Shown here in pieces: positions 35,895 through 45,526 of a stretch of DNA of 53,530 bases. The position numbers and the translations under genes were made by a program. Source of the DNA: Sedimentisphaerales bacterium. GTDB lineage: Bacteria > Planctomycetota > Phycisphaerae > Sedimentisphaerales > SM23-30. The DNA lies in assembly GCA_016928435.1 (NCBI GenBank), contig JAFGKT010000043.1, positions 1 through 53,530 on the forward strand, written 5' to 3'. A model generated the notes under the pieces. The model saw only the letters and a program-made list of their open reading frames with translations, did no database searches and had not been told where the DNA came from. How positions within the stretch are numbered: position 1 is the stretch's first letter; every line of letters starts with the position of its first letter.

Positions 35895-38800
35895 ATGAAG
35901 CGTAGAACCATTGTCAGATATTGCTTGGGTGTGATCGTTGCGGGGTTGGCCTTTGCGCTGCTGGTTATGGTGTTCTCATGGCTGTTTCGGCCTGATTTGT
36001 CGGTGGGGCCGCGGATATATAGTGACGCCGAGATCAGAGAGGCGGAACTGCTGCGGAATACGACGATAGATCCGTGCGCGCCGCTGGTAATCTATCGGGA
36101 AGTGGATTACTCCGATGGGTCCGAGGGGCTATGGTATCCCAAAGGAGAATCGCCAATCTTGGCGGAATTGGTTCAAGAAGGCAGACTGCCTCCAGTCGCC
36201 CAGAGGGTTGGGCCTGAGCCATTGGTGGTGGAAGGTGTTGATGGGTCGGGGACATACGGGGGAACTTGGCATCGTCTGGCGGTAAGCTCGGACTTGGGCA
36301 TAATGCGAAGTCGTTTTGCCTACGTGACGCTGGTGCGTTGGTCGCCCCAAGGATATCCGATTGTGCCGCACGTGGCTAGGTCGTGGGAAATATCTGATGA
36401 TGCGCGCGAGTTCGTATTTCATTTGCGGCGAGGGATGCGATGGTCGGACGGCCGGCCGTTCACCGCTAACGACATCTTGTTCTGGTGGGAACACATTGCC
36501 AACAATACAGACTTGATGGGCAATGTTCCTGATATTATGCAGGCACACGGGCAGGTGGGTAACATAGAAAAGGTGGACGATTATACAGTCCGGTTCACGT
36601 TTCCAGTGCCCAACGGGATATTCCTGGCGAAATTGGCGTCTGACAGCGCGATGGGGAATATGCTCGATTGCCCGGCGCACTATCTCAGGCCTTACCATCC
36701 TGATTTGGGGGACCAGGAACTGATAAACGCAACGCTAGAGGCGCGCGAGATGCAAAGTGCGGTAGGGTTGTTCCAGAATATGCAGACGGATATGGTTCAG
36801 TATCCGGATCGGCCTACCTTGGCGCCGTGGATATATCGGATTCATCGGCCCAATCCGCCGCAGTCGTTTGTGCGCAATCCTTACTATTGGATGGTCGATA
36901 CCCAGGGCAACCAACTGCCCTATATCGATCGGATCGTGATAGAGCAGAAAGACCCGCGGATGATTCCGATTGCCGCGGCTCAGGGTGAGGTGAGCATGCA
37001 GTTTCGGGCTATTCCGTATGAGGAATACAGCCATTTGATGGCGCAGCGCGAGGAAGGAGATTACGAGGTATATCACTGGTATAGCGGCGACAGGGGGCAG
37101 TTTGTGATTTCGTGCAACCTCAATTACAGAGTTGACGCGGATAAGGAAGACTCGCAGGAAAAACATGATTTATTAAACGATAGAAGGTTCCGTCAGGCTC
37201 TGTCATTATCGATTAATCGTGAAGAGATTATCGACGCTGAGTATAACGGCCAAGCCGAGGCGGCACAGTGCGGGCCTGGGCCGGCGTCTTATTTCTACAA
37301 TCCAAGGTTTTACAGCAGCTATACACAATATGATCCGGATAGAGCTAATGCTCTCTTGGATGAGATGGGTTTGACCAACAGAGACTCTGAAGGATATCGC
37401 ACGTTCAGGAACGGTCGGCGGATGACTTTTTATCTGAACATTACCAGCGGATTCACCAGTACCGGAATGGCTCAGTTAGTCGTGCAGGATTGGAGCGAGA
37501 TTGGTTTGCGGGTCGTTGTGCGTGTGCGGAATCGCGCTTTGTTCTACACTGAGAAGCAGGCGTTGCTTCATGATTTGAATGTCTGGGTGGGCAACAGCGA
37601 GTTTATGCCTGTGCTGGAACCGCGTTATTTTGTGCCGATCAACAGCGAATCGAATTACGCGATCAGTTACGCCAAGTGGTATCAGCGCGGCGGACTGTAC
37701 GGCGATCCGAGGTCGGAGGGAATTGGCTGTGTTGAGCCGCCGGCGGGCCATGATTTGCGTCGGGCAATGGAGCTTTACGAGCGAGTCTGTGAGTTCGCAG
37801 ACCCAGAGCAACAAAGGGAAGTTTTTGACGAGATACTGGAGATTGCCGCGGAGAACGTTTGGACGATCAATGTCTCTACCCCCCCACCGGTGCTGGTTTT
37901 GGTGAGAAATGGTTTGCACAATGTTCCTCGCAACGCCGTTGCGTGTTGGATGTTCCGCAGTCCGGGCAACGCGGGGATGGAGACGTATTATTTTGACAAT
38001 CCGGTAGAACATCCAAGTGTGATTGCTGAGATTCGCAACGCGATACTGAACCCTGTTTTGCCTCGATGGGCGAATGAAATGGCGGCCGAAAGGTCCGATA
38101 ATATCGGTGATAACAATAGTAATTCAGCGGAATATCGCGACGAACCAGAGGACGGTTGCATACCGGCTGTGGGGATGGATACGGATGCAAGCGGTCAGTC
38201 GAATGGTTCAGGGACAGCGGGAGTAATCGCGTCATTAGTCAAGTTTTTAGTTGTCGGCGTGGTGATGTTATGCATTGTACTGGCGGCGTTGAGGCATCCG
38301 TATATTGGGCAGCGATTGCTCATTATGGTGCCTACGCTGTTGTTGGTTTCGGTATTGATTTTCACGATTGTTCAGTTACCGCCGGGTGATTTTCTTACGA
38401 CCAAGATTATGATGCTGCAGGAGCAGGGAGATGCCGCGTCCTTGCAGAGGCTTGAAGATATGCGAGAGATGTTCTGGTTGGACAAATCGCTGCCGGAACA
38501 ATACGCAAGGTGGCTGGGGTTGTATTGGTTTACGTCCTTCAACAGCAGTGATACCGGATTGCTGCAGGGCAATCTGGGGCGTTCTATGGCCAGCGGTCAA
38601 TCGGTAAACGACATAGTAGGCGACCGCATTCTGCTGACGGTGATGATATCGTTGTTTTCGATACTCTTTACGTGGTCCACGGCGATACCAATAGGCATAT
38701 ACTCAGCAGTGAAACAGTATTCGATTGGGGATTACTTGTTTACGTTGGTGGGTTTTATCGGGATGTGTGTGCCTTCGTTTTTGCTGGCGCTGGTGGTGAT

Positions 38801-39326
38801 GTATTGGAGCAACAAGTACCTCGGTATTTCGGTATCGGGCTTGTTTTCAAGTCAGTACGGGGCTCAACCGCAATGGGATTGGCCCAAGTTCGTCGATTTG
38901 CTGAAACACATTTGGCTGCCGATTGTGGTGCTGGGTTTTGGCGGCACAGCGGGGATGATTCGCGTTATGCGGGGTAACTTGCTGGATGAGTTGCAAAAGC
39001 CTTACGTAACCACAGCACGAGCCAAAGGGGTTCGCCCTATTAAGCTGCTGTTCAAATATCCGGTACGTATGGCTTTGAATCCGTTTGTGTCCGGAATCGG
39101 CGGGTTGTTTCCGCAGTTGGTATCCGGGGGGGCGATTGTGGCGATGGTTCTGAGTTTGCCGACCGTAGGACCGCTGATGCTCGACGCGCTCATGGTAGAG
39201 GATATGTATCTCGCGGGGTCGATGCTGATGGTTTTGAGTTTGCTGGGGGTGTTTGGCACATTGGTGAGTGATCTGCTGCTGCTCTGGCTGGATCCTAGAA
39301 TAAGGTTCAAAGGAGGCAGCCATTGA
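35895..39326 (+). CDS. Fused solute-binding protein and DppB-type permease of an ABC importer
   Basis: One uninterrupted frame of 1143 residues joins two proteins that are normally separate. Residues about 12-34 are a membrane anchor (CLGVIVAGLAFALLVMVFSW). Residues about 90-740 are a family 5 solute-binding domain (GGTWHRLAVSSDLG, VPHVARSWEISDDAREFVF, LRRGMRWSDGRPFTANDILF, LNDRRFRQALSLSINREEI). After an acidic linker an extra helix (about 776-798) returns the chain to the cytosol. A DppB-like permease follows (about 800-1143) with PPGDFLTT, GNLGRSMASGQSVNDIV and the EAA loop YVTTARAKGVRPIKLLFKYP. The topology is consistent: anchor out, binding domain outside, extra helix in, permease in its normal orientation. 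Oligosaccharide import is inferred from the neighbouring hydrolases. Confidence 0.9.
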   Translation: MKRRTIVRYCLGVIVAGLAFALLVMVFSWLFRPDLSVGPRIYSDAEIREAELLRNTTIDPCAPLVIYREVDYSDGSEGLWYPKGESPILAELVQEGRLPPVAQRVGPEPLVVEGVDGSGTYGGTWHRLAVSSDLGIMRSRFAYVTLVRWSPQGYPIVPHVARSWEISDDAREFVFHLRRGMRWSDGRPFTANDILFWWEHIANNTDLMGNVPDIMQAHGQVGNIEKVDDYTVRFTFPVPNGIFLAKLASDSAMGNMLDCPAHYLRPYHPDLGDQELINATLEAREMQSAVGLFQNMQTDMVQYPDRPTLAPWIYRIHRPNPPQSFVRNPYYWMVDTQGNQLPYIDRIVIEQKDPRMIPIAAAQGEVSMQFRAIPYEEYSHLMAQREEGDYEVYHWYSGDRGQFVISCNLNYRVDADKEDSQEKHDLLNDRRFRQALSLSINREEIIDAEYNGQAEAAQCGPGPASYFYNPRFYSSYTQYDPDRANALLDEMGLTNRDSEGYRTFRNGRRMTFYLNITSGFTSTGMAQLVVQDWSEIGLRVVVRVRNRALFYTEKQALLHDLNVWVGNSEFMPVLEPRYFVPINSESNYAISYAKWYQRGGLYGDPRSEGIGCVEPPAGHDLRRAMELYERVCEFADPEQQREVFDEILEIAAENVWTINVSTPPPVLVLVRNGLHNVPRNAVACWMFRSPGNAGMETYYFDNPVEHPSVIAEIRNAILNPVLPRWANEMAAERSDNIGDNNSNSAEYRDEPEDGCIPAVGMDTDASGQSNGSGTAGVIASLVKFLVVGVVMLCIVLAALRHPYIGQRLLIMVPTLLLVSVLIFTIVQLPPGDFLTTKIMMLQEQGDAASLQRLEDMREMFWLDKSLPEQYARWLGLYWFTSFNSSDTGLLQGNLGRSMASGQSVNDIVGDRILLTVMISLFSILFTWSTAIPIGIYSAVKQYSIGDYLFTLVGFIGMCVPSFLLALVVMYWSNKYLGISVSGLFSSQYGAQPQWDWPKFVDLLKHIWLPIVVLGFGGTAGMIRVMRGNLLDELQKPYVTTARAKGVRPIKLLFKYPVRMALNPFVSGIGGLFPQLVSGGAIVAMVLSLPTVGPLMLDALMVEDMYLAGSMLMVLSLLGVFGTLVSDLLLLWLDPRIRFKGGSH

Positions 39327-40501
39327 CCAGAAAATCTAAGAACATCAGCCCAAAGCAACATGACAAGCCTTCCACGGAAATTCTCTCACAGTGGCAGCTT
39401 ATAGCAAGGCGGTTCGCAAAGCACCGGTTGGCAGTGGCGTCGATGTTTTTTCTGACGGTTTTGTATATTCTGGCGATTTTCGCGGAGTTTTTTGCGCCCC
39501 ATTCTTCGCAGTGGCAGCAACTGGAATATGCGTATTGTCCGCCTCAGCCGATACATTTCAGTTTAGAACACGGTTTTTATATCTGCGCCATGGAGCGTCA
39601 TGTTGATCCTGTGACGTTTCGCAGGACATTCACGGAAGATAGACGCCGGGTAATCGAGCTGGATTTCTTTGCCCATGGTGAGTCGTACAAGTTATGGGGA
39701 TTGATACCGATGGATCGGCACTTTCTGGGTGTTGATAGAAACGCTTTAGCGGCGTCTGGTAGAGCGGAGTTGGCGAGTGAAAATGATCCCGGGCGATCGC
39801 CTTTGACATTCTATATATTGGGAGCGGATAAATATGGGCGTGATATATTGAGCAGGATTATATATGGTGCGCGGGTTTCATTGTCAGTGGGGGTAATCGC
39901 GATTGTCGTGACGTTTATCCTGGGCGTAACTATCGGGGGCATTTCAGGTTATGTCGGCGGGACAGTGGACACGGTTATTCAGCGGATGGTAGAGGTTATC
40001 GGCGCGATTCCGAAGCTGCCGCTTTGGCTGGCGCTGGGAGCGGTTATGCCGGGCGATTGGTCGCCGCTGCGGGTTTACTTTGCGATCACAATTGTGCTGA
40101 GCTTGTTGGGCTGGACCAGACTGGCGCGGGTGGTGCGAGGCAAGCTGCTGTCGCTGCGTGAAGAAGATTACGCCACGGCGGCTAGACTTTTGGGGGCCGG
40201 GCACGGCAGGATTATCTTCCGCCATTTGCTGCCCGGATTTACCAGTCACATTATTGTTTCGCTGACGATGAGTGTTCCGTGGATGATTCTGGGGGAGACA
40301 TCGTTGAGTTTTTTGGGTTTGGGGTTGAGGCCGCCGGTGGTGAGTTGGGGAGTGATGCTGCAAGCGTGTATGAACATGACAACGGTGGCGAACTATCCGT
40401 GGCTGATGGCGCCGGTGCTTTTTATTATTTTTACGGTTTTAAGTTTCAATTTTCTCGGTGACGGCTTGCGTGACGCGGCTGATCCGTATTCTACCAGGTA
40501 A
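39323..40501 (+). CDS. DppC-type ABC transporter permease with large outer loop
   Basis: This 392-residue membrane protein starts at TTG 39323, overlapping the previous TGA by 4 bases, with AGGAGG at 39311-39316 giving ideal spacing. The first helix (LAVASMFFLTVLYILAIFAEFF) is followed by an outer loop of about 120 residues. Then come LGADKYGRDILSRIIYGARV, characteristic of DppC/OppC, and further helices. The EAA loop is YATAARLLGAGHGRIIFRHL. The loop between helix 1 and the conserved LGADKYGRD is much longer than in typical DppC and could contact the fused binding domain of the partner subunit. Confidence 0.92.
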   Translation: MTRKSKNISPKQHDKPSTEILSQWQLIARRFAKHRLAVASMFFLTVLYILAIFAEFFAPHSSQWQQLEYAYCPPQPIHFSLEHGFYICAMERHVDPVTFRRTFTEDRRRVIELDFFAHGESYKLWGLIPMDRHFLGVDRNALAASGRAELASENDPGRSPLTFYILGADKYGRDILSRIIYGARVSLSVGVIAIVVTFILGVTIGGISGYVGGTVDTVIQRMVEVIGAIPKLPLWLALGAVMPGDWSPLRVYFAITIVLSLLGWTRLARVVRGKLLSLREEDYATAARLLGAGHGRIIFRHLLPGFTSHIIVSLTMSVPWMILGETSLSFLGLGLRPPVVSWGVMLQACMNMTTVANYPWLMAPVLFIIFTVLSFNFLGDGLRDAADPYSTR

Positions 40502-40504
40502 TTT

Positions 40505-41524
40505 ATGTCTGCCAACAATGACATTGTGCTGCGAGTCGAGAATCTCAGGACATATTTTGAGACCGATGGCGGCATAGTTCGCGCGGTTGACGGCGTGACA
40601 TTCAGCGTTAAGCGAGGCAAGACACTGGCGCTGGTGGGCGAGAGCGGATGCGGCAAAAGCGTCACCGCGTATTCGATTCTGCGTCTGATCCAGAAGCCGG
40701 GCAAGATAATAAGCGGCAGAATTATGCTGCATGCCGACGAGCAGGAGAGCATTGACATACTGTCACTGAGCGAGAAGTCTGACGAACTTTATGATATTCG
40801 CGGCGGCAAAGTGAGTATGATTTTTCAGGAACCGATGACGGCGTTGAGTCCGGTACATACGGTGGGAAATCAGATATGTGAAGCCATTTTGCTGCATCAG
40901 GATGTGAGTCGCGCACGGGCGCGGGAGATCGCTATCAAAGCATTGGGGGATGTTGGGATTCCAAGTCCCCAAAAGAGGATCGATATTTATCCTCATGAGA
41001 TAAGCGGCGGAATGCGTCAGCGGGTCGTAATCGCGATGGCTTTGGTTTGCCGACCCCAACTGCTGATCGCGGATGAACCCACCACGGCTTTGGATGTTAC
41101 AATACAGGCGCAGATTATCCATCTCATAAAAGAGCGACAACGTGACCTATCGATGGCTGTTATGCTGATCACACATGATTTGGGTGTGGTAGCGCAGTCG
41201 GCGGACGATGTCGCGGTGATGTATTTGGGGCGAATCGTCGAACAGGCTGACATACGCGATCTAATGAAAACACCTCGTCACCCTTATACCATGGGCCTAT
41301 TGAAATCCTTGCCCAGTCTTAGCAACCGGCACAAACGTCTGCCTTCGATCTCCGGGAGTGTGCCCTCACCAGCGGAAATTCCAACCGGATGCCCCTTTCA
41401 CCCTCGTTGTCCATACTGCGTCAAAGGACTTTGCGATACCGCTGCCGCGCCAGAACTTACCAGCCTGGACAGCAAACACTCCGTTGCCTGTCTCAGAGCT
41501 AATGATAGCGAACTGAAACTATGA
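40505..41524 (+). CDS. DppD-type ABC transporter ATP-binding protein
   Basis: This 339-residue ATPase has Walker [10 protein letters not shown]-loop [20 protein letters not shown], signature ISGGMRQRV, Walker [13 protein letters not shown] and switch His in LITHDLGVV. Its C-terminal oligopeptide-transporter extension has a Cys cluster ([20 protein letters not shown]), which often holds an iron-sulfur cluster in this family. It pairs with the next gene to drive the importer. The start at 40505 follows the permease stop by 3 bases, with CAGG upstream. Confidence 0.93.
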   Translation: MSANNDIVLRVENLRTYFETDGGIVRAVDGVTFSVKRGKTLALVGESGCGKSVTAYSILRLIQKPGKIISGRIMLHADEQESIDILSLSEKSDELYDIRGGKVSMIFQEPMTALSPVHTVGNQICEAILLHQDVSRARAREIAIKALGDVGIPSPQKRIDIYPHEISGGMRQRVVIAMALVCRPQLLIADEPTTALDVTIQAQIIHLIKERQRDLSMAVMLITHDLGVVAQSADDVAVMYLGRIVEQADIRDLMKTPRHPYTMGLLKSLPSLSNRHKRLPSISGSVPSPAEIPTGCPFHPRCPYCVKGLCDTAAAPELTSLDSKHSVACLRANDSELKL

Positions 41525-42552
41525 TACAATCTAACGAATCACAATCGAATACGCCGACCAAGCCGCTTTTGCGAGTGAAGGGGCTGAAAAAGTATTTCAC
41601 CGTTTCGGTTCCCAGCAAAGGGTTCTTAACCCGTCGCACAAACGCGGTTAAAGCGGTTGATGATGTGAGCTTTGATATTATGCCGGGCGATATACTAGGC
41701 GTTGTGGGAGAAAGCGGCTGCGGCAAGACAACCATGGCTCGGACGATTTTGCGTGCGATTGACCCAACCAGCGGCACCGTGGAATTGACCCTTGGGGATC
41801 ATACGGTTGATATTGCCACGCTGAAAGCCTCTAAACTCAAGCCGTTACGTCAAAAGATGCAGATGATATTTCAGGATCCTTTTTCGTCGCTGAATCCACG
41901 CATGACCGTTGGAGACATTATCGGCGAACCGTTAGTGATACACAAACTCGCCAGGGGAAGTGAACTGAAAGATCGTGTGGTGGAGATTCTAAAGAAGGTG
42001 GGACTCGCACCTGAGCATGCGGTGCGTTATCCCCATGCGTTTAGCGGCGGTCAAAGGCAACGAATCGGAATCGCGCGGGCCTTGATTATGAATCCAGCCC
42101 TTGTGGTCGCGGACGAAGCGGTGTCGGCATTGGATGTTTCAGTGCAGGCGCAGGTGATAAATCTTCTGCAGGATTTGCAGGAAGAATTCAAACTGACATA
42201 TATATTCGTCGCTCACGATCTCAGTGTTGTGAAACATATCTGTGATCGCGTGGCTGTGATGTACGCGGGAAAAATTGTGGAGATGGCCCCCACCGACGAA
42301 ATCTTCGACGATCCTCTGCACCCATACACGCGGGCTCTGCTGTCAGCGATACCACTGCCGGATCCGGATGTCCCGATGAGATTTGCGCTTGGCGGCGAGG
42401 TAGCGGATCCAGGCGCTTTGCCGGGCGGGTGCAGTTTTCATCCGCGCTGCGACAAATGCGAAGACGAGTGCAAAGAGAAGATTCCGTCTTTGCGAGAGTA
42501 CCGCCCCGGGCACCTGGTCGCATGTCACCGGGCTGGAAATACACCGCTATAA
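41521..42552 (+). CDS. DppF-type ABC transporter ATP-binding protein
   Basis: The second ATPase of the importer has 343 residues and overlaps the first by 4 bases (ATGA), a sign of coupled translation. Walker [10 protein letters not shown]-loop [20 protein letters not shown], signature FSGGQRQRI, Walker [13 protein letters not shown] and [11 protein letters not shown] are intact. The C-terminal region again has clustered cysteines ([19 protein letters not shown]). The complete importer is thus fused binding protein-permease, permease and two ATPases, encoded as one operon with the upstream GH2, GH130 and propeller genes. Confidence 0.93.
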   Translation: MIQSNESQSNTPTKPLLRVKGLKKYFTVSVPSKGFLTRRTNAVKAVDDVSFDIMPGDILGVVGESGCGKTTMARTILRAIDPTSGTVELTLGDHTVDIATLKASKLKPLRQKMQMIFQDPFSSLNPRMTVGDIIGEPLVIHKLARGSELKDRVVEILKKVGLAPEHAVRYPHAFSGGQRQRIGIARALIMNPALVVADEAVSALDVSVQAQVINLLQDLQEEFKLTYIFVAHDLSVVKHICDRVAVMYAGKIVEMAPTDEIFDDPLHPYTRALLSAIPLPDPDVPMRFALGGEVADPGALPGGCSFHPRCDKCEDECKEKIPSLREYRPGHLVACHRAGNTPL

Positions 42553-42569
42553 CTGTATTGATCGCAGTT

Positions 42570-42983
42570 TTACTTTTTGTAAACTTCGTTGGGGTCGTAA
42601 ACGGGTTCAGCGATGAACTCTAGGGTATCGGATGAGCCGGCCTTGACTCGGCGATAGAAGCAAGACTGGTAGCCGACGTGGCATTGGCCTTGATCGACGG
42701 TAACTTTGAGGATAAGGCAGTCCTGGTCACAATCGACGAGGATTTCCCGGACCTTTTGGACATGGCCTGATTCTTCGCCTTTTTTCCAGAGTTTTTTACG
42801 ACTGCGGCTGTAATAGGTCGCGTTGCCGGTCTCAAGGGTATAAGCCAAGGCTTGGTCGTTCATGTACGCGACCATTAGGACTTGGCCGGTAGAGGCGTCT
42901 TGGGCGATGGCGGGAATTAGGCCGTCGCCGTCAAACTTGGGGGTGAAGCTGGTACCGATTTCTACTTCTTTGGGTGCTGCCAT
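42570..42983 (-). CDS. hisI: Phosphoribosyl-AMP cyclohydrolase (histidine biosynthesis)
   Basis: HisI opens the purine ring of PR-AMP, the third step of histidine synthesis. The 137-residue protein has the family core: [55 protein letters not shown] and [13 protein letters not shown]. The Asp-x-Asp and Cys residues are the Mg/Zn ligands. The start at 42983 is chosen because TTGGAG lies 7 bases upstream; the frame extends to 42995. It is a monofunctional HisI without the HisE part. It lies tail to tail with the ABC operon and is not in a his operon here. Confidence 0.93.
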   Translation of the reverse strand: MAAPKEVEIGTSFTPKFDGDGLIPAIAQDASTGQVLMVAYMNDQALAYTLETGNATYYSRSRKKLWKKGEESGHVQKVREILVDCDQDCLILKVTVDQGQCHVGYQSCFYRRVKAGSSDTLEFIAEPVYDPNEVYKK

Positions 42984-43060
42984 TAAATACTCCAAATTAT
43001 GAATTTGGCAACATGAGCTAAGAGCCCATCCTACCTTGGGGTTAGTTGGTATCGCGATTA

Positions 43061-43762
43061 TCAGGTTTCGGGTACGTATCCGATGTTCATTAGGGCTGGG
43101 GGAATAACGCCGAACCTGCGCTGTTCAACGCGTTCGAACCCGGCACGGCTCAGTAAACGTTGGAAACGCTCGCGGGTGCAATGATGCACATCGGGCTCGG
43201 CGCGAGCGACACAGACTTCAAAGATAAAATACCCCCACGGTTCATCGCGAGCGCCATCGATAATGATCGCTTTGCCTCCGGGCGCCAAGACTCGTCGCAT
43301 TTCGCGAACCGCACGCTGCTGATGGGGATAGTGATGGAATGAGTTCAGGCAGGTAACAACATCGAAGCTGCCGTCGGGAAAGGGCAAATGTTCGGAGTCG
43401 CCGACAATGAAATGGGCACGGTCGGCGATATCGAGGCCAATAGCTTTCTCGCGGGCTTTTTCGATCATACCTTCGGACATATCGAGCCCTATGACTTCGC
43501 CGACCTCATTGCCGAACGTCATGCACCAGCCCGCCATGGTACCGGTACCACAACCGATATCCAACAGCCGTACCGAGTTGGCGCCGCGTCTTTTCCATTG
43601 GCGCAGTTGAGTCATCACCTGGCGATAGCAAGGCTCAAAAAGAAGCGTATTAATGATGGTACGGTCATAATGCTGAGACCAACGCTGGAAATGCGGGATC
43701 GCGGATTCCTTGAGCATGCGTCGGCCGGAAAGTTTGTTGGCGGTTTTCTGCCCACTAACCAT
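43061..43762 (-). CDS. Class I SAM-dependent methyltransferase (UbiE-like)
   Basis: The 233-residue product carries the SAM-binding motifs [63 protein letters not shown] and [16 protein letters not shown]. These match Methyltransf_11/UbiE-type enzymes. The ATG at 43762 is 7 bases from AAGG; the ATG at 43768 is too close. The substrate is unknown. The C-terminal part ([19 protein letters not shown]) is typical of small-molecule methyltransferases. It follows no obvious operon partner. Confidence 0.85.
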   Translation of the reverse strand: MVSGQKTANKLSGRRMLKESAIPHFQRWSQHYDRTIINTLLFEPCYRQVMTQLRQWKRRGANSVRLLDIGCGTGTMAGWCMTFGNEVGEVIGLDMSEGMIEKAREKAIGLDIADRAHFIVGDSEHLPFPDGSFDVVTCLNSFHHYPHQQRAVREMRRVLAPGGKAIIIDGARDEPWGYFIFEVCVARAEPDVHHCTRERFQRLLSRAGFERVEQRRFGVIPPALMNIGYVPET

Positions 43763-44202
43763 ATACATACCTTCTTTCTTGGGTCATAAGTGACTGCAAA
43801 TAACAGACCTAAGCCGTCGTACCTTCTCGCTCAGGCGATATATGACCAGTATAGCGTGATCTCGGCTCGAATCAACAGAACTTCGTAGGGGCCGATGGAA
43901 TGTGAACATAGATATGAAGAACGAAGCCCAAGCCCAAAAACTAGTATATACCCATATTATAGACCTAAATTATTAACTGTTATTATCGGTCCAAACGCAG
44001 CCAAAAACCAGCATTTCACAGCCAATATTTGTATTAGCCCCTGGTTTTGCCGATGCTTTCAACTGAGGCAACCCCAATTGGCCTGAGCATCATTGCGAAA
44101 CGAATAGGGCATAAGCGTGATTCCAGAACTCCCCCACTTAATCACATGGGCCAGAGAAAGCACAAGCGTTTTCAAAGACGTATTCAATCTTAGGCGAGAA
44201 AG
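43763..44202. other. Divergent intergenic region
   Basis: About 440 bp between the methyltransferase start and the PilZ gene, without a recognisable gene, RNA or strong repeat. It should contain both promoters, but no convincing -35/-10 pair was found by eye. Confidence 0.35.
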
Positions 44203-45516
44203 ATGAGCATTGAAGAAATCAAATCGCTGCTCGCGCAGTGCAGCACAGAAGATTTGCACGAATTGAAAGAGACCATCTGCGCTTTGATAACCAAGGCGGA
44301 GATTACTGGAATTATCACCGATAAAACCACATCGCGGGATATGCGTCGTGAATCTCGCTTTGATTTGGGCACCCAGGGGTCATTGCGGCGTTTGACAAAC
44401 ATCAGAGCAGGACAAAAAACAGAATATACTGTTGAGATCAAAAATATCTCCCGCAACGGTACATGCCTGCTGGTGCCGGCTAATTTCGCTTTCAGCACAG
44501 TGGTGGAAATAGTCTTTCCCGGTCCGGACTATAAGATGAAACGATGCTTGCTGGAAGTTGTTCGAATAAGAAGAGCGGTGATAGATGAGAATCATTATTT
44601 GGAGTTGGGTTGCAGAAGCATTACGAAGAAAGAACTAACGGTTCGACTGGAAGAAGACCACAGGATCAGCGAACTGCAGCGCCATATAAGTGATCGCAGA
44701 GCAATACCAGTAACTCTTGTGACACAAGAGTCAATCAACACCGAAGAAGTGCAGTCGCAGATAGAAGCGTTGGGACACCCCGTGCAAATTGTAAATACGG
44801 TCCAAGAGGCTTTGGGATTAGAGAACGCGCGCCAGAGTCAATTGGTAGTTCTGTTGGATTGCGATCGTTTAGTCCAAGATATTGAGCAAATGCACGCCTT
44901 GGTTGACACGCCGAAGAAAATGGCTAAGTTGGCGATAATTAACGATCATGAGCAACGTTGTCTTTTGCTGAAAGCCGGCGTGGATGAATGCCTGATTGCG
45001 GAGCATATGGAAGCATATTTATGCCAAATGATGGATCGCGCCTTGGCGGGCAGCGCGATACGAAAAGGTTATAAAATCAAGCGGGAAAAAAATGATGTCT
45101 TGATACTTTCCACAGACAACAAGCAAATAAATATGCTGGGATTTTTCTTGGACGAGTACGCTATCACCTGGAAAGCGGCGCATGACATATCTGAATTGGA
45201 GGAAGATGAGATCGAATCCTATGGCGTGTTATTCGTGGAATTCGACACAGGCAAGAAAGATCAATTCCGGCAAATTCAGAAACAACTGACAGACACCATA
45301 ATCATCGCAGTATGCAATAATCTAGGGCACGGCAAGTGGGCAATGTCCTGCAAGGCCACCGAGTACATAACCATGCCCTTAAGCGCCAGTAAGATGGAAA
45401 CTACCCTGCAAAGAGTAGCGCCGTATCTACTGGAGAAAAACGTCAAAGACGACAACAATAACGCAGACTGCACCGAACAGCAAACGGATATACACGTGAC
45501 GTCGCTGCAGTATTAG
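44203..45516 (+). CDS. PilZ-domain protein with two degenerate receiver-like domains
   Basis: In this 437-residue protein, residues about 47-150 form a PilZ domain: the c-di-GMP motif RxxxR is in DMRRESRFDL and the D/NxSxxG motif in IKNISRNGTCL. After it come two segments of alternating strands and helices (IPVTLVTQESINTEEVQ to LLKAGVDECLIAEHM, and NDVLILSTDNKQINMLG to AMSCKATEYITMPLSASKM). These resemble CheY receivers but lack a clear phospho-acceptor Asp. It probably reads c-di-GMP and passes the signal by protein contact. GCGAGAAAG precedes the ATG. It is cytoplasmic, and its partners are not evident. Confidence 0.7.
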   Translation: MSIEEIKSLLAQCSTEDLHELKETICALITKAEITGIITDKTTSRDMRRESRFDLGTQGSLRRLTNIRAGQKTEYTVEIKNISRNGTCLLVPANFAFSTVVEIVFPGPDYKMKRCLLEVVRIRRAVIDENHYLELGCRSITKKELTVRLEEDHRISELQRHISDRRAIPVTLVTQESINTEEVQSQIEALGHPVQIVNTVQEALGLENARQSQLVVLLDCDRLVQDIEQMHALVDTPKKMAKLAIINDHEQRCLLLKAGVDECLIAEHMEAYLCQMMDRALAGSAIRKGYKIKREKNDVLILSTDNKQINMLGFFLDEYAITWKAAHDISELEEDEIESYGVLFVEFDTGKKDQFRQIQKQLTDTIIIAVCNNLGHGKWAMSCKATEYITMPLSASKMETTLQRVAPYLLEKNVKDDNNNADCTEQQTDIHVTSLQY

Positions 45517-45526
45517 AAATATGCTG

